Shown: positions 43,976 to 58,501, counted from the first letter of the stretch. The stretch is DNA of 64,000 bases from Desulfacinum infernum DSM 9756 (GCF_900129305.1 NZ_FQVB01000006.1:114109-178108), one strand, 5' to 3'. A program made the numbers and translations. The notes: a model not told the origin generated them from the sequence alone.

Positions 43976-44167
43976 CTACATGCCCTGCAGCCGACGCATA
44001 CGGCGCTGGATCCTCTTGATGGCCTTCTTCCGCTTGATGCGGCGGCGCTCACCCTTGGAGAGGTAGTAATTGTGGCGTCGCAACACCGGCTGGACGTTCT
44101 TTTGAAAATCCTTCCGGAGCTTGCGAATCTTTTTCTCGAAACTCTCCCTGCTCTCCGGCTCCGTCAT
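43976..44167 (-). CDS. rpsU: 30S ribosomal protein S21
   Basis: 63 residues, very basic. The family core is SFEKKIRKLRKDFQKNVQPV and the arginine-rich end RRIKRKKAIKRIQRRMRRL. S21 binds near the 3' end of 16S rRNA and helps initiation. It sits between the fatty-acid operon and an EF-G gene, away from the main ribosomal cluster. Confidence 0.95.
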   Translation of the reverse strand: MTEPESRESFEKKIRKLRKDFQKNVQPVLRRHNYYLSKGERRRIKRKKAIKRIQRRMRRLQGM

Positions 44168-44347
44168 TCAGATTTCACCTGCCTTTCAAGAACAAAAAGA
44201 CCCAAAAGGGGATCTTCTTGCATAAAGTTGCCTTCCCGGCCGGAAGGTCATGGGAAGGCACGTCTCCATTTGCAGCCTGACGGTATCTTGCGATCTTAGG
44301 GCATTTACCATGGTCCGCCGCTTCTGGCAAGCCCTTTAAGCCGAAAG

Positions 44348-46402
<2,055 letters not shown>

Positions 46403-46451
46403 CTCTTCTCTGCTCCTTCCTTGTCAAGGCCTGGCGCAAACACGCGGGCCA

Positions 46452-46480
46452 ACACTATGGAAACTCAGGGGAAGTGTCAA
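46452..46480 (-). promoter_or_regulatory. Promoter of the EF-G gene
   Basis: On the minus strand: TTGACA, 17 bases, TAGTGT. The consensus -35 and exact spacing make this a convincing sigma-70 promoter 50 bases upstream of the start. Confidence 0.7.
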
Positions 46481-46571
46481 GAAATCACCACCCCCTCTTG
46501 CAGTGGACGATTTTCTGCTTAATTTATCAGTTTAAGGCAATCCAATAACATCGCAAGGAGGAGCGGATCCC

Positions 46572-46787
46572 ATGATGATGGCAAAGCCTCAACGCACCCG
46601 CCGACAGGAGCCCCCAACCAACGGTGTGGATTTGGTCCCGAATCCCGTCCTTTGCCGGGAAGGACGCGGCATCCGTCATTTTGCCTGCGTCCACTACGAT
46701 GCCTGCCTGGACAAGGCCGCCAAGGGCATGTGGACCGGCTTTACCTGCGCCGAATGCGGCTTTTACAATTCCCGCGAACGCGAATGA
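46572..46787 (+). CDS. Small zinc-ribbon-like protein of unknown function
   Basis: 71 residues; ATG 46572 lies nine to ten bases after AAGGAGG (ATGs also at 46575 and 46581). Cysteines are arranged as [16 protein letters not shown] and [15 protein letters not shown], plus one in VLCREG. The pairs CxxxxxC and CxxC suggest a single metal site. I do not recognise the family. It is divergent from the EF-G gene and ends just before a terminator, so it is an independent one-gene unit. A possible promoter is TTGCAG-16-TAATTT at 46498-46525. Confidence 0.72.
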   Translation: MMMAKPQRTRRQEPPTNGVDLVPNPVLCREGRGIRHFACVHYDACLDKAAKGMWTGFTCAECGFYNSRERE

Positions 46788-46810
46788 CCCGCCGGCCTGT
46801 TATGGGAAGC

Positions 46811-46848
46811 AAAGAGCCCAACGTCCCCCGGGACGTTGGGCTCTTTTT
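46811..46848 (+). terminator. Terminator after the small zinc-ribbon gene
   Basis: AAAGAGCCCAACGTCCC and GGGACGTTGGGCTCTTT are perfect inverse arms meeting almost without a loop, followed by more T. It may also protect the 3' end of the converging ribosomal operon. Confidence 0.9.
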
Positions 46849-46887
46849 CTATCGACCTCAGGAAAGACGTCTCCACCGCAGGCCGGG

Positions 46888-47370
46888 TTATTCCGACTCC
46901 TTATCCGCCCCACCCTGGGCTTCGGCTTCCGCTCCCGCGCCATCCGCGGCCGCCTTCGGCCGGCTCTCTTCTGCGGCCTTTTCCGCCTTGGCGGGCTTGT
47001 TGGCCTTCTGAACCTCGCCCCCCACCAACTCAATGAGGCACATGGGAGCCGCATCGCCACGGCGGTATCCCATCTTCACGATCCGCGTGTATCCCCCGGG
47101 CCGGTCCTGGTAGCGTGGCCCCAATTCGGCGAAAAGCTTGTGAACCACGGCCTTGCTTCGCACCACCGCCAAGGCCTGGCGCCGAGCATGCAGATCGCCG
47201 CGTTTGCCCAGCGTGATCATGGAGTCGGTCCAACGGCGAATCTCTTTCGCCTTGGGCACGGTGGTGTAGATGCGCTCATGTTCCAGCAGCGAAGTCACCA
47301 TATTCCGAAACATGGCCAAGCGGTGACTGGAAGTCCGATTCAGCTTCCGACCAGATTTCCTGTGGCGCAT
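46888..47370 (-). CDS. rplQ: 50S ribosomal protein L17
   Basis: 160 residues. The conserved start [20 protein letters not shown] and [20 protein letters not shown] identify L17. The last 40 residues form an Ala/Lys/Glu-rich tail ([15 protein letters not shown]...) that is longer than in E. coli L17. It is the final gene of the alpha operon. Confidence 0.97.
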   Translation of the reverse strand: MRHRKSGRKLNRTSSHRLAMFRNMVTSLLEHERIYTTVPKAKEIRRWTDSMITLGKRGDLHARRQALAVVRSKAVVHKLFAELGPRYQDRPGGYTRIVKMGYRRGDAAPMCLIELVGGEVQKANKPAKAEKAAEESRPKAAADGAGAEAEAQGGADKESE

Positions 47371-47372
47371 GG

Positions 47373-48383
47373 CTATTCCTCTTCCTTTCTTCTCTGCTCA
47401 ATCTCCTCGCGACTCGGAAAGTTTTCCAGCTGCATCCCGAGGGAGAGTCCCATCTCTGCGAGAATTTCCTTGATTTCGTTGAGGGATTTGCGGCCGAAGT
47501 TCTTCGTCTTGAGCATCTCCGCTTCCGTCTTCTGCACCAGCTCACCGATGTAGCGAATGTCGGCGTTCTTGAGGCAGTTGGCACTGCGAACGGAAAGTTC
47601 CAGCTCGTCGACGCTCCGAAAGAGGTTTTCGTTGAATACGGGTTCCTTTTCCTCCTCGGCCTCCTCCACAGGTTCTTCGTACTCCTCGAAATTGATGAAG
47701 ACCGCCAACTGTTCCTTGAGGATCTTGGCGGCCAAGGCCAGGGCGTCTTCCGGACTTACGCTGCCGTCGGTCCAGATCTCCATGGTCAGCTTGTCGTAGT
47801 CCGTGCGTTGACCCACCCGGGCCTGGGTCACGTTGTAGCTAACCTTTCGAACCGGCGTAAAAATGGCATCGATGGGGATCAACCCGATCGTTTCCGTGGC
47901 GGCCGAATCCCAGTCGGCAGGCACGTATCCTTTGCCCTCGTCCACGGTGAGTTCCATGCGGACCTTTCCGTCCTTGGCCAGAGTGCAGATAGGCAGATCC
48001 TTATTGAGAATCGTTACGGAAGAGTCCCCCTGGATGTCCCCGGCGGTAACCAGTCCCTCGCCTTCCTTTTCCAACACGAGCCGCTTCGGACCATCGCCGT
48101 CCAAACGCAGCCGCACCTCCTTGAGGTTCAGGATGATGTCGGTCACGTCTTCCACAACGCCCGGCGCCGAGGAAAATTCATGCAACACTCCGTCGATCTT
48201 CACGGCCGTGATGGCGGCCCCCCGAAGCGATGAGAGCAAGACCCGCCGAAGGGCGTTGCCGAGCGTGGTTCCAAAACCCCGTTCCAACGGCTCGCACGTA
48301 AACTTGGCGTATCGGGTCGGATCCTCTCCCGCCTCGATCTCCAAACGCTTCGGCCGAATCAACTCGCGCCAATTCTTTTGCAT
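47373..48383 (-). CDS. rpoA: RNA polymerase alpha subunit
   Basis: 336 residues from ATG 48383; an ATG at 48395 is also in frame. The N-terminal dimerisation domain shows [20 protein letters not shown] and the C-terminal domain [20 protein letters not shown], which contacts DNA and activators. It lies between rpsD and rplQ as usual. Two hairpins with U-tracts precede it in the gap after rpsD. Confidence 0.97.
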   Translation of the reverse strand: MQKNWRELIRPKRLEIEAGEDPTRYAKFTCEPLERGFGTTLGNALRRVLLSSLRGAAITAVKIDGVLHEFSSAPGVVEDVTDIILNLKEVRLRLDGDGPKRLVLEKEGEGLVTAGDIQGDSSVTILNKDLPICTLAKDGKVRMELTVDEGKGYVPADWDSAATETIGLIPIDAIFTPVRKVSYNVTQARVGQRTDYDKLTMEIWTDGSVSPEDALALAAKILKEQLAVFINFEEYEEPVEEAEEEKEPVFNENLFRSVDELELSVRSANCLKNADIRYIGELVQKTEAEMLKTKNFGRKSLNEIKEILAEMGLSLGMQLENFPSREEIEQRRKEEE

Positions 48384-48405
48384 ACCTGTCCCCATTCCTT
48401 CAATA

Positions 48406-48493
48406 AAACGCAGCCGCCGTCGGCGGCTTCTCCCGTCCCTTCAAGAAAAAAAACCCGCACGGCCGGCGGCCCCCAGGGGGCCTCCAGCCGGCC
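48406..48493 (-). terminator. Two terminator-like hairpins between rpsD and rpoA
   Basis: On the minus strand: GGCCGGC-TGGA-GGCCCCC, loop T, GGGGGCC-GCCGGCC (48461-48493), then seven bases and T8 (48446-48453). This is followed by AGCCGCC-GAC-GGCGGCT (48412-48428) and a GCGTTTTATTG tract. They lie inside an operon, so partial termination or processing is likely. Confidence 0.55.
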
Positions 48494-48509
48494 GGTTAGA
48501 AATTCATCG

Positions 48510-49136
48510 TTACTTGGAGTAGAACTCCACCACCAGGTGTTCCTGGACGGGCATCGGGATCTCTTCGCGTGTTGGAAGAGTACGGAAAACACCCTGGTAC
48601 TTGTCCTTGTCCAGCTCCAGCCACGGCATCAGCCCGCGCCGGGGCAGCGCCTCCAGGGCCTCGTTGATGACGCCCACCTGCCTGCTCTTTTCCCGAACCG
48701 CGATCACGTCCCCGGGACGCAGCAGGTAGGACGGAATGTTCACCTTCCGGCCGTTCACCAGGAAGTGCCCGTGGCGAACCAGCTGGCGCGCCTGGGACCG
48801 GGAGTTGGCAAAGCCAAGCCGGAAGACCGTGTTGTCCAGCCTTCTCTCCAGGAGGATCAGGAAGTTGGTACCCGTCACGCCCTTCTGGCGGTCCGCTTCC
48901 TTGAAGTAGGACTTGAACTGTTTTTCCTGGAGTCCGTAGATTCTCTTGATCTTCTGCTTTTCCCGAAGCTGGATGCCGTAGTCCGAGAGCTTGCCGCGCC
49001 GCTGACCGTGTTGTCCCGGTGCATAGCTCCGACGTTCATAGGCACACTTGTCCGAAAAGCACCGGTCGCCCTTGAGATAGAGCTTCATGCTTTCGCGCCG
49101 ACACAGCCGACACACAGGACCAGTATATCGAGCCAA
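48510..49136 (-). CDS. rpsD: 30S ribosomal protein S4 (TTG start)
   Basis: 208 residues, the standard S4 length, from TTG 49136; GAGGAGG lies eight bases upstream. It starts [15 protein letters not shown] and has a zinc-type cysteine set ([14 protein letters not shown]). The S4 RNA-binding domain is [21 protein letters not shown]4 starts 30S assembly and in many bacteria represses the alpha operon. Confidence 0.96.
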   Translation of the reverse strand: MARYTGPVCRLCRRESMKLYLKGDRCFSDKCAYERRSYAPGQHGQRRGKLSDYGIQLREKQKIKRIYGLQEKQFKSYFKEADRQKGVTGTNFLILLERRLDNTVFRLGFANSRSQARQLVRHGHFLVNGRKVNIPSYLLRPGDVIAVREKSRQVGVINEALEALPRRGLMPWLELDKDKYQGVFRTLPTREEIPMPVQEHLVVEFYSK

Positions 49137-49219
49137 AACCGAATCCTCCTCTTCCACCCACAACGTATCCGCCCGGGCGCCCCCTCAAGGGCCCGCTCCG
49201 GACGGCAACGGTTCTTTAC

Positions 49220-49612
49220 CTAAACGCGTCGTCTCTTGGGAGGACGGCACCCATTGTGCGGGATGGGAGTCACGTCCTTGATGAGCGTCACATTCAACCC
49301 GGCGGCCTGCAAGGCCCGAAGCGCTGCCTCACGGCCCGACCCCGGACCCTTCACGTACACCTCCACGTTCTGCAGGCCATGCTCCATGGCGGCCTTGGCC
49401 GCAGCCTGGGCCGCCACCTGAGCCGCAAAGGGCGTGCTCTTGCGGGACCCCTTGAAGCCCTGATTCCCCCCGCTGGCCCAGGATATGGTGTTACCGCTCA
49501 TGTCCGTAATGGTAATGATGGTGTTATTGAACGTGGATCGAATATGAGCGATGCCGTTCTGGATGTTCTTCCGCTCTTTCTTCTTGCGAGGACCACCTCT
49601 GCCCCGTGCCAT
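49220..49612 (-). CDS. rpsK: 30S ribosomal protein S11
   Basis: 130 residues. Conserved blocks are [39 protein letters not shown] and [17 protein letters not shown] at the end. It forms part of the 30S platform. It lies between rpsM and rpsD. Confidence 0.97.
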   Translation of the reverse strand: MARGRGGPRKKKERKNIQNGIAHIRSTFNNTIITITDMSGNTISWASGGNQGFKGSRKSTPFAAQVAAQAAAKAAMEHGLQNVEVYVKGPGSGREAALRALQAAGLNVTLIKDVTPIPHNGCRPPKRRRV

Positions 49613-49631
49613 GGTTATTTCACCCTCTCAA

Positions 49632-50003
49632 TCACTTTTTCTTCTTGCCGATAACAGACCGTCTGGGACCCTTCCGCGTGCGAGCGTTGGTGTGAGTCCT
49701 CTGGCCACGCACAGGGAGACCCCTGCGGTGCCGCAGTCCCCTGTAGCAACCCAGATCCATCAAGCGCTTGATATTCATGGAGACTTCCGCCCGCAGGTCA
49801 CCTTCCACCTTGTACTTGGCGTCGATGACACGGCGAATGGCGGTGATCTGCGCTTCCGTGAGATCGTCGGATTTGACTCCGGGATCCACGCCCGCTTCCG
49901 CCAGGATCTTGGAGGCGGTGGTCCGCCCGATGCCGTAGATGTAGGTCAGGGCAATCTCAATGCGTTTGTTCTTGGGTAAATCGATACCTGCAATACGTGC
50001 CAA
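49632..50003 (-). CDS. rpsM: 30S ribosomal protein S13
   Basis: 123 residues. It begins [20 protein letters not shown] and ends with the basic tail [21 protein letters not shown]13 contacts the 30S head and the P-site tRNA. Confidence 0.97.
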   Translation of the reverse strand: MARIAGIDLPKNKRIEIALTYIYGIGRTTASKILAEAGVDPGVKSDDLTEAQITAIRRVIDAKYKVEGDLRAEVSMNIKRLMDLGCYRGLRHRRGLPVRGQRTHTNARTRKGPRRSVIGKKKK

Positions 50004-50018
50004 TGCGAACTCCTCCCG

Positions 50019-50132
50019 CTAGCCTTGACGCTGCTTGTGCTTGGGGTTTTCACAGATCACCCGCACCTGACCGTGCCGACGAATGATCTTGCACTTGCGG
50101 CAGATGCGCTTCACCGACGCTCGCACCTTCAT
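50019..50132 (-). CDS. rpmJ: 50S ribosomal protein L36 (zinc-binding type)
   Basis: 37 residues from ATG 50132 to TAG 50019. It reads [20 protein letters not shown] then [18 protein letters not shown]11, C14, C27 and H32 form the zinc site of the C+ form. It lies between infA and rpsM. Confidence 0.96.
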   Translation of the reverse strand: MKVRASVKRICRKCKIIRRHGQVRVICENPKHKQRQG

Positions 50133-50170
50133 GCCAAACTCCCTTCCCGCAACTCGCTTTCGTTACGAAA

Positions 50171-50392
50171 TCATTTCTTGGATCGATATACGATGCGGCC
50201 ACGCGTCAGATCGTAAGGGGAAAGCTCCACTGTCACCTTGTCCCCGGGCAAAATGCGGATGAAGTGCATGCGCATCTTTCCCGAGATGTGAGCGAGCACG
50301 CGGTGCCCGTTTTCCAGCTCAACGCGAAACATGGCGTTTGGAAGAGGCTCAATGACAGTGCCTTCAACCTCGATCGCTTCTTCTTTGGCCAT
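50171..50392 (-). CDS. infA: Translation initiation factor IF-1
   Basis: 73 residues with the OB fold: [20 protein letters not shown], then [20 protein letters not shown] and a basic end. It binds the 30S A site during initiation. It sits downstream of map, as in many bacterial spc-alpha junctions. Confidence 0.97.
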   Translation of the reverse strand: MAKEEAIEVEGTVIEPLPNAMFRVELENGHRVLAHISGKMRMHFIRILPGDKVTVELSPYDLTRGRIVYRSKK

Positions 50393-50480
50393 AAATCAAT
50401 CCCTTCGAACCTATAGAGTCCTCACCTGGCTCCTGCAAAACGCTGCATTATAAACACGCCCCGGGGGCCTGTAAAGGCTT

Positions 50481-51233
50481 TTATGAGGCCACGGACAGCA
50501 CGTCCGGGCCGTTGGCCGTGATGGCCACCGTATGCTCGAAATGGGCGGAAAGCTTCCGATCCACGGTGACCGCCGTCCACTGATCGTCCAGGATCTCGAT
50601 GTCCGGCCGCCCCTGGTTGATCATGGGCTCGATGGCCAGAACCATCCCCGCCTGCAGCTTCACACCGCGCCCCGGGGGCCCGTAGTTGGGAATCTGAGGA
50701 CTCTCGTGGAGATTCCTTCCAATACCGTGTCCAACAAATTCCCGCACAACGGAAAATCCGTGTTCTTCCACGTGGGCCTGAACCGCATGGGAGATGTCCG
50801 AAAGACGGTTGCCCACCATCGCCTTGGCGATTGCCTTGTCCAGAGCTTCCCGGGTCACGCGGCACAGCCTGAGGGCGTTGTCGTCGATCCGCCCCACCGG
50901 AATGGTGACGGCCGCATCCCCGTAGTAGCCGTCCACGATCACTCCGAAGTCGATGCTGATGATGTCCCCTTCCTGGAGCACCCGCTTCTTGGACGGCATG
51001 CCATGGACCACTTCCTCGTTCACGGACGTGCACAGGGCGTAGGGGAATCCGTGGTAGCCCTTGAAGGCCGGCTTGGCCCCGCGGGCCTCCGCCAGCTCTT
51101 CACTCATGGCGTTGAGGTCCCATGTGGTCACGCCCGGCTCAACGGTTTCTTCCAACCGGGCCAAGACCTCGGCCACGATGCGGCACGCCCTACGGATCTT
51201 TTCGATCTCTTCCCGGGTCTTGAGAATAATCAA
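50481..51233 (-). CDS. map: Methionine aminopeptidase, type I
   Basis: 250 residues. The metal-binding residues lie in GDIISIDFGVIVDGYYGDAA (two Asp), FVGHGIGRNLHESPQIPNYG (His) and MVLAIEPMINQGRPDIE (Glu). It removes the N-terminal Met from new proteins. It begins nine bases after the adk stop in the same transcript. Confidence 0.97.
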   Translation of the reverse strand: MIILKTREEIEKIRRACRIVAEVLARLEETVEPGVTTWDLNAMSEELAEARGAKPAFKGYHGFPYALCTSVNEEVVHGMPSKKRVLQEGDIISIDFGVIVDGYYGDAAVTIPVGRIDDNALRLCRVTREALDKAIAKAMVGNRLSDISHAVQAHVEEHGFSVVREFVGHGIGRNLHESPQIPNYGPPGRGVKLQAGMVLAIEPMINQGRPDIEILDDQWTAVTVDRKLSAHFEHTVAITANGPDVLSVAS

Positions 51234-51241
51234 AACAACCT

Positions 51242-53301
<2,060 letters not shown>

Positions 53302-53319
53302 GCTCCGCTTCCCCTTCTC

Positions 53320-53760
53320 TTAGAGCAGCTCCACCTTGCCCCCGGCCGCCTCGATCTTCGCCACCGCCGAGGCGCTGGCCTTGTGGACGCGCAGAGTGAT
53401 ACCCGGCGCCGCCTCTCCGTTTCCCAGAAGCTTCACCAGCTTGGCGTTCTTCCGCACCAATCCGGCCGCCTTGAGTTCTTCGGGCCCCACCACGGCTCCC
53501 GCCTCAAAACGGCCCAAGTCCCCCACATTGACCACCTGGTATTCGGTCCGGAACAGATTGTGAAATCCCCTCTTGGGCACCCGGCGCTGCAACGGCATCT
53601 GGCCGCCCTCGAACCAGGGAGGCACACCGCCGCCGGACCGGGACTTCTGGCCCTTGGTGCCCCGGCCGGCCGTCTTGCCAAGGCCCGACCCCGAGCCCCG
53701 GCCGACACGTTTCTTGTTCTTCTTCGCACCCGTTGCGGGCTTCAGTTCGTTCAGTCGCAT
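53320..53760 (-). CDS. rplO: 50S ribosomal protein L15
   Basis: 146 residues from ATG 53760 (an ATG is also at 53772). It begins [20 protein letters not shown] and has the glycine/arginine-rich [21 protein letters not shown] late 23S-assembly protein, it lies between rpmD and secY. Confidence 0.96.
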   Translation of the reverse strand: MRLNELKPATGAKKNKKRVGRGSGSGLGKTAGRGTKGQKSRSGGGVPPWFEGGQMPLQRRVPKRGFHNLFRTEYQVVNVGDLGRFEAGAVVGPEELKAAGLVRKNAKLVKLLGNGEAAPGITLRVHKASASAVAKIEAAGGKVELL

Positions 53761-53791
53761 CGTCCTTACCACCTTCCACAGTCAGCCGAGC

Positions 53792-53974
53792 TTAAGCTTC
53801 GCTCACTTCCACCAAGTGGTTGACCTTCTTGACGGCACCCACGACGGGCGGGGTGGCGTACAGGGTCACTTCCTTGTGCATCTTCGTCAGTCCCAGCGCC
53901 TTCAAAATCTTGCGGTGCTTTTCCGGGCGCCCGATGGGGCTTCGAACAAGCTTCACCTTAATGGGCTTTGCCAT
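53792..53974 (-). CDS. rpmD: 50S ribosomal protein L30
   Basis: 60 residues from ATG 53974. It has [20 protein letters not shown] and [20 protein letters not shown], which fit bacterial L30. It lies between rpsE and rplO. Confidence 0.95.
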   Translation of the reverse strand: MAKPIKVKLVRSPIGRPEKHRKILKALGLTKMHKEVTLYATPPVVGAVKKVNHLVEVSEA

Positions 53975-53993
53975 GGATCTTCCTCCTGCCATG

Positions 53994-54494
53994 CTACGCT
54001 CGCAGCTCGTTCACGTCCATGCCGCGAATCCTGGCGATCTGTTCCGGGCTGCGCAGCGCCTTCAGTCCCGCCAGGGTGGCCTTCACCACATTGTGGGGAT
54101 TGCGCGAGCCCAAGCACTTGGTGAGCACGTCCGTCACTCCCAAGGCTTCCATGATGGCACGCACGGCCCCGCCGGCGATCACACCGGTACCCGGGGAAGC
54201 CGGCCTCAGCACCACGCTGGAAGCACCGAACCGCCCCAGCACTTCATGGGGCAGGGTCCCATCGATGATGGGAACCTGGAACATGTCGCGCTTGGCCGCT
54301 TCCAAACCCTTGCGGATGGCTTCCGGAACTTCGTTGGCCTTGCCCAGGGCAAAGCCCACCCGGCCGTTGCCGTCGCCCACCACGACAATGGCGCTGAAGG
54401 AAAAGCGGCGTCCGCCCTTCACTACCTTGGCGACGCGGCTGATGTGAACGATCTTGTCAATCAATTGGACTTCGTTGGACTCCAGAGCTGCCAA
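53994..54494 (-). CDS. rpsE: 30S ribosomal protein S5 (probable TTG start)
   Basis: 166 residues from TTG 54494, which has AAGAGGAGG six bases upstream and gives the usual S5 length; an ATG at 54527 overlaps the rplR stop and is an alternative. The double-stranded RNA-binding region is [20 protein letters not shown] and the C-terminal block is [21 protein letters not shown]5 influences translational accuracy. Confidence 0.94.
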   Translation of the reverse strand: MAALESNEVQLIDKIVHISRVAKVVKGGRRFSFSAIVVVGDGNGRVGFALGKANEVPEAIRKGLEAAKRDMFQVPIIDGTLPHEVLGRFGASSVVLRPASPGTGVIAGGAVRAIMEALGVTDVLTKCLGSRNPHNVVKATLAGLKALRSPEQIARIRGMDVNELRA

Positions 54495-54526
54495 GTTATG
54501 CCTCCTCTTCCCTTTGTCGGGTCCCA

Positions 54527-54901
54527 TCAGAACTCCAGACCGGCGGCCCGGGCACCATCGGCAAGGGCTCGCACCCGCCCGTGGTAGATGAACCCGTTGC
54601 GGTCGAAGACCACCCTCTTGATGCCCTTTTCCAGGGCCTTCTTGGCCACCAGTTGTCCCACTTTCTCTGCCGCGCCGATCTTGCCCTTCAGTTCCTCGTC
54701 CACATTCTTGAATTCCGGAGACAGCGTAGAGGCGGCCGCCAGGGTGACGCCGGCGGTGTCGTCGATCACCTGGGCGTAGATGTGCTTGGCACTCCGGTAG
54801 ACGGTCAGCCGCGGCCGATCCGGTGTCCCTTCAATCCTTCCGCGGATTCTCTTCTTCCGCTTCAGTCGAGCGACCACTCTCGGATGTGTTTTCGATCCCA
54901 T
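54527..54901 (-). CDS. rplR: 50S ribosomal protein L18
   Basis: 124 residues. Conserved parts are [30 protein letters not shown] and the end [21 protein letters not shown]18 binds 5S rRNA. It lies between rplF and rpsE. Confidence 0.96.
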   Translation of the reverse strand: MGSKTHPRVVARLKRKKRIRGRIEGTPDRPRLTVYRSAKHIYAQVIDDTAGVTLAAASTLSPEFKNVDEELKGKIGAAEKVGQLVAKKALEKGIKRVVFDRNGFIYHGRVRALADGARAAGLEF

Positions 54902-54912
54902 TGTCTCAACCC

Positions 54913-55452
54913 CTATTTCTTGCCGGTCTTACCGGCCTTGCGTCGGACCTGTTCGTCGGCGTACCGAATTCCCTTGCCCTTGTAGGGCTCCACAGGCCGG
55001 AGGCCCCGGATGTTGGCCGCCGTCTGCCCCAACAGCTCCCGATCGATCCCTTCCAGGCGGATGACGTTCTGCTTTTCCACCGTGGCCTGGATCCCCTGGG
55101 GCAGGGTGTAGTTGATGGGGTGCGAATACCCCAAGGTCAGGTTCAGAACGTTGTTGTTCACATCGGCGCGGTAGCCCACCCCGTGGATCTCCAACACCTT
55201 GGTAAATCCCTGACTGACCCCCACCACCATGTTGCTGACGAGAGCCCGGACCAAGCCGTGCAGGGCCCTGGACTGGCGCGCATCGTCTTTCCTGCGGACC
55301 ACGATCCGGCCTTCTTCCACGGCCACGTCTATCTCTTTCGGCAACTGCCGGCTCAAGGTTCCCTTGGGGCCCTTCACCGTAATCGTCGCACCGTCCAGTT
55401 TCACATCCACCCCTTTAGGGATGGGGACGGGGTTTTTGCCCACACGAGACAT
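54913..55452 (-). CDS. rplF: 50S ribosomal protein L6
   Basis: 179 residues. It begins [20 protein letters not shown] and shows [20 protein letters not shown] and [21 protein letters not shown]6 lies near the factor-binding site of the 50S subunit. Confidence 0.97.
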   Translation of the reverse strand: MSRVGKNPVPIPKGVDVKLDGATITVKGPKGTLSRQLPKEIDVAVEEGRIVVRRKDDARQSRALHGLVRALVSNMVVGVSQGFTKVLEIHGVGYRADVNNNVLNLTLGYSHPINYTLPQGIQATVEKQNVIRLEGIDRELLGQTAANIRGLRPVEPYKGKGIRYADEQVRRKAGKTGKK

Positions 55453-55526
55453 CTTGCATCTCCTTGTCTTGACTCCTCAAAACGGCCATCCCAAAGCCCG
55501 CGGCAAGCCCCGAAATGCCAGGGCGG

Positions 55527-55925
55527 TTACCACACCTGGCACAGCAGTTCGCCGCCGACGCCTTCCTTCCGGGCCTGCTTGTCGGTCATCACGCCCTTCG
55601 ACGTGGAAAGGATCGAGATGCCCATCCCGTTCAAGACCCGAGGGATTTCCGTGTATCCCACATAGATGCGCCGGCTGGGCTTGCTCACGCGCTTCATATC
55701 CGTGATGGCCGCCTCGCGGTCGGGACCGTACTTCAGGTGGATCCTCAGCACGCCCTGCTTGTTGTCCTTGATCACCTTGTAGTGCTTGATGTAGCCCTCT
55801 TCTTTCAGGATCCGCGCCAACTCCGTCTTGAGGCGTGAAGCCGGGATGTCCACCTTATCGAAGCGCGCCCGATGGGCGTTTTTGATACTTGTCAGAAAAT
55901 CGGCAATCGGATCGGTCATCACCAT
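55527..55925 (-). CDS. rpsH: 30S ribosomal protein S8
   Basis: 132 residues from ATG 55925, with AAGGAG eight bases upstream. It has [20 protein letters not shown] and the C-terminal [21 protein letters not shown]8 binds 16S rRNA and in E. coli represses the spc operon. Confidence 0.97.
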   Translation of the reverse strand: MVMTDPIADFLTSIKNAHRARFDKVDIPASRLKTELARILKEEGYIKHYKVIKDNKQGVLRIHLKYGPDREAAITDMKRVSKPSRRIYVGYTEIPRVLNGMGISILSTSKGVMTDKQARKEGVGGELLCQVW

Positions 55926-55953
55926 GAGGTATTCTCCTTCTCCTCCCAGCCAC

Positions 55954-56139
55954 CTACCAACTGGCCTTGGTCACGCCAGGGAGTTCGCCGTTCAGCGCCA
56001 TATTGCGGAAACAGATACGGCACATCCCGAACTTTCGCAGAAACGCACGGGGCCTTCCACACAGCGGGCAACGATTGTAGGCCCGAACCTTGAACTTCGG
56101 CGGGCGCTGCGCTTTTGCCATCATCGATTTCTTAGCCAA
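55954..56139 (-). CDS. rpsN: 30S ribosomal protein S14, zinc-binding short form
   Basis: 61 residues, the short type Z. The zinc site is [23 protein letters not shown]. It ends [10 protein letters not shown]. It lies between rplE and rpsH. Confidence 0.96.
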   Translation of the reverse strand: MAKKSMMAKAQRPPKFKVRAYNRCPLCGRPRAFLRKFGMCRICFRNMALNGELPGVTKASW

Positions 56140-56162
56140 GGCTGCCTCCTCTGACCCTTCCT

Positions 56163-56702
56163 CTACTTCCTGAACGGCATGCCCAGCAGACCGAGAAGCT
56201 CACGGGCTTCCTCGTCCGTCTTGGCTGTCGTCACGATCGTGATGTTCATTCCCTTGATCTTGTCGATCTTGTCGTAGTCGATCTCGGGGAAAATGATTTG
56301 TTCCTTGATACCCAGCGTGTAGTTGCCCCGTCCGTCGAAGGATTTGGGCGATACGCCGCGAAAGTCGCGAACGCGGGGCAAGGCGATGTTCACGAGCTTG
56401 TCGAAAAACTCGTACATCCGATCTTTACGCAGCGTCACCATGCAGCCGATGGGCATACCCTTGCGGAGCTTGAAGGCCGCGATGCTCAGCCGAGCTCGGG
56501 TGATCACCGGTTTCTGGCCGCTGATGAGGGCCAGCTCTTCGGAGGCCGTTTCCAGGACCTTGACGTTTTGGATCGCCTCGCCCAGCCCCATGTTGAGCAC
56601 GATCTTGCTCAGCCTCGGGATCTGCATGGGGCTCTTGTACTGGAATTTTTCCGCCAATTGCGGTGCGATTTCCTTCGCATACAGTTCGCGTAAACGAGCC
56701 AT
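56163..56702 (-). CDS. rplE: 50S ribosomal protein L5
   Basis: 179 residues from ATG 56702; the frame is open further upstream, across the end of rplX. Conserved text: [40 protein letters not shown] and [21 protein letters not shown]5 binds 5S rRNA. Confidence 0.97.
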   Translation of the reverse strand: MARLRELYAKEIAPQLAEKFQYKSPMQIPRLSKIVLNMGLGEAIQNVKVLETASEELALISGQKPVITRARLSIAAFKLRKGMPIGCMVTLRKDRMYEFFDKLVNIALPRVRDFRGVSPKSFDGRGNYTLGIKEQIIFPEIDYDKIDKIKGMNITIVTTAKTDEEARELLGLLGMPFRK

Positions 56703-56734
56703 TCGTTCCTCCACTCCGCCCGTCGTCGTGGACG

Positions 56735-57067
56735 TCACCCGTCGATGACTTCGCCGCACTTCTTGCAAAATCGCACCTTGCGGCCGTCTTCCAGGGTCTT
56801 ATAGCCCACACGGGTCGGATCTGTGCACTTGGAACAGATCAACATGAGATTGGAAATGTGAATAGGGGCTTCCTTCTCCACGATTCCACCCTGCCGGCTG
56901 TAGGCACCGGGGCGCATGTGGCGCTTGACCATGTTGAGCTTCTCCACGATGGCCCTGTCCTTCTTGGGCAAAATCCGCAGCACCTTGCCCGATTTGCCCT
57001 TCTCCTTGCCGGCAATCACCATCACCGTATCGTTCTTCTTAATGCGGTACTTTTTTGCCACAGCCAT
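56735..57067 (-). CDS. rplX: 50S ribosomal protein L24
   Basis: 110 residues. The KOW motif is [20 protein letters not shown]. The C-terminus carries cysteine pairs [13 protein letters not shown] and [12 protein letters not shown], a zinc-type addition seen in some L24. It nucleates 50S assembly. Confidence 0.96.
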   Translation of the reverse strand: MAVAKKYRIKKNDTVMVIAGKEKGKSGKVLRILPKKDRAIVEKLNMVKRHMRPGAYSRQGGIVEKEAPIHISNLMLICSKCTDPTRVGYKTLEDGRKVRFCKKCGEVIDG

Positions 57068-57090
57068 TTTCGACTTTCTCCGTTACCCCG

Positions 57091-57459
57091 CTAGAGAACT
57101 TCCGGAGCGAGCGAGATGATCTTCATGAACTGCTTGGCGCGCAGTTCGCGGGCCACGGGCCCGAAGATACGGGTCCCGATGGGCTCCCTGGCCGCATTGA
57201 TCAGTACGGCGGAATTGTCATCGAACTTGATGTAGGATCCGTCCGGGCGGCGGACTTCCTTCTTGGTACGCACCACCACGGCCTTGAGTACGTCGCCCTT
57301 CTTCACCTTGGAATTGGGGATGGCCTCCTTGACCGACACCACGATGATGTCGCCCACGGTGGCGTACCGTTTCCGTGATCCGCCAAGCACCTTGATGCAA
57401 TACAGCCGCTTCGCTCCGGAGTTGTCGGCGGCAGTCAGTTGCGTTTCTGCCTGGATCAT
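57091..57459 (-). CDS. rplN: 50S ribosomal protein L14
   Basis: 122 residues. It begins [20 protein letters not shown] and shows [20 protein letters not shown] and the end [21 protein letters not shown]14 forms part of the intersubunit bridge. Confidence 0.97.
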   Translation of the reverse strand: MIQAETQLTAADNSGAKRLYCIKVLGGSRKRYATVGDIIVVSVKEAIPNSKVKKGDVLKAVVVRTKKEVRRPDGSYIKFDDNSAVLINAAREPIGTRIFGPVARELRAKQFMKIISLAPEVL

Positions 57460-57525
57460 CTTGAACTCCCTTCAATCGCTCGTCACAGCACGGCCGCGCC
57501 GCGCGGCCGCCGCCGTCTCGGGAAC

Positions 57526-57795
57526 TTACACTGCAGCCCTTTCCAGAATCTTGACCACGACCCAGTGCTTGGTCTTGCTCAGCGGGCGGCTTTCCTGAAT
57601 AACGACGCGATCGCCCACGCGGCATTCGTTGGTCTCGTCGTGCGCCTTGAACTTGTTCCGCCGGCGGACGTACTTTCCGTACAGCGGGTGTTTCACCAGG
57701 CGCTCGACACTCACCACCACCGTCTTGTTCATCTTGTCGCTGACGACCGTGCCGACGCGGGTCTTCCTGTTCGTCTTACGCTCTTCCATTGACAT
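57526..57795 (-). CDS. rpsQ: 30S ribosomal protein S17
   Basis: 89 residues with the OB fold [20 protein letters not shown], then [20 protein letters not shown]. It is an early 30S assembly protein. Confidence 0.96.
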   Translation of the reverse strand: MSMEERKTNRKTRVGTVVSDKMNKTVVVSVERLVKHPLYGKYVRRRNKFKAHDETNECRVGDRVVIQESRPLSKTKHWVVVKILERAAV

Positions 57796-57801
57796 GCCTC
57801 T

Positions 57802-58002
57802 TTAAGCCTCGCTGACGCTTTGCTTTTCTCGCAATACGGTCAACACCCGCGCAATGTCGCGCTTGTGGTGTTTGAGCTGCGCGGTGTTTTCCAGCTGCCC
57901 GGTCGCATGCTGGAACTTGAGATTGAAGAGAGACTCGCGCAACTCCCCCAGCTTTTGCTGAAGCTCTTCCACGCTCATTTCTCGAAGGCTCGCTGCTTTC
58001 AT
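57802..58002 (-). CDS. rpmC: 50S ribosomal protein L29
   Basis: 66 residues from ATG 58002, overlapping the end of rplP by four bases. It has [20 protein letters not shown] and [21 protein letters not shown]29 lies at the polypeptide exit. Confidence 0.96.
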   Translation of the reverse strand: MKAASLREMSVEELQQKLGELRESLFNLKFQHATGQLENTAQLKHHKRDIARVLTVLREKQSVSEA

Positions 58003-58415
58003 AGGACATCCTGCCTCGACACAAATCGCGTTGCCACCGGAAGCTTGTGGGAAGCCAGACGGCACGCTTCGCGGGCCACTTCCTCAGGCACGCCCTTCAG
58101 TTCGTAAAGAATACGGCCGGGTTTGACGATGGCCACCCACATCTCCGGCGAACCCTTCCCTTTACCCATGCGGGTTTCCGCCGGCTTCTTGGTGATGGGT
58201 TTGTCCGGGAAGATCCGAATCCACAGCTTCCCGCCGCGCTTCACGTGCCGAGTAATGGCGACACGCGCCGCTTCGATCTGGCGGGACGTGATTCTTCCGG
58301 CCTCCAACGCCTTGATGCCGTAGTCACCGAAGTTCAGGTTGCTGCCGCGATACGCCGTCCCTTTCATGCGGCCTTTCTGCTGCTTGCGGTATTTGACTCG
58401 TTTTGGCGCTAACAT
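57999..58415 (-). CDS. rplP: 50S ribosomal protein L16
   Basis: 138 residues. It begins [20 protein letters not shown] and has [20 protein letters not shown] and [21 protein letters not shown]16 is needed for peptidyl-transferase centre assembly. Confidence 0.97.
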   Translation of the reverse strand: MLAPKRVKYRKQQKGRMKGTAYRGSNLNFGDYGIKALEAGRITSRQIEAARVAITRHVKRGGKLWIRIFPDKPITKKPAETRMGKGKGSPEMWVAIVKPGRILYELKGVPEEVAREACRLASHKLPVATRFVSRQDVL

Positions 58416-58501
58416 TCTGCAACTCCTCTGTCATTCCAATCGCGGCGAAGGTCATCGTCGCCCGCCCCAGGGCGACGGAGCTGGGACTGGGATTCGGGGG
58501 A

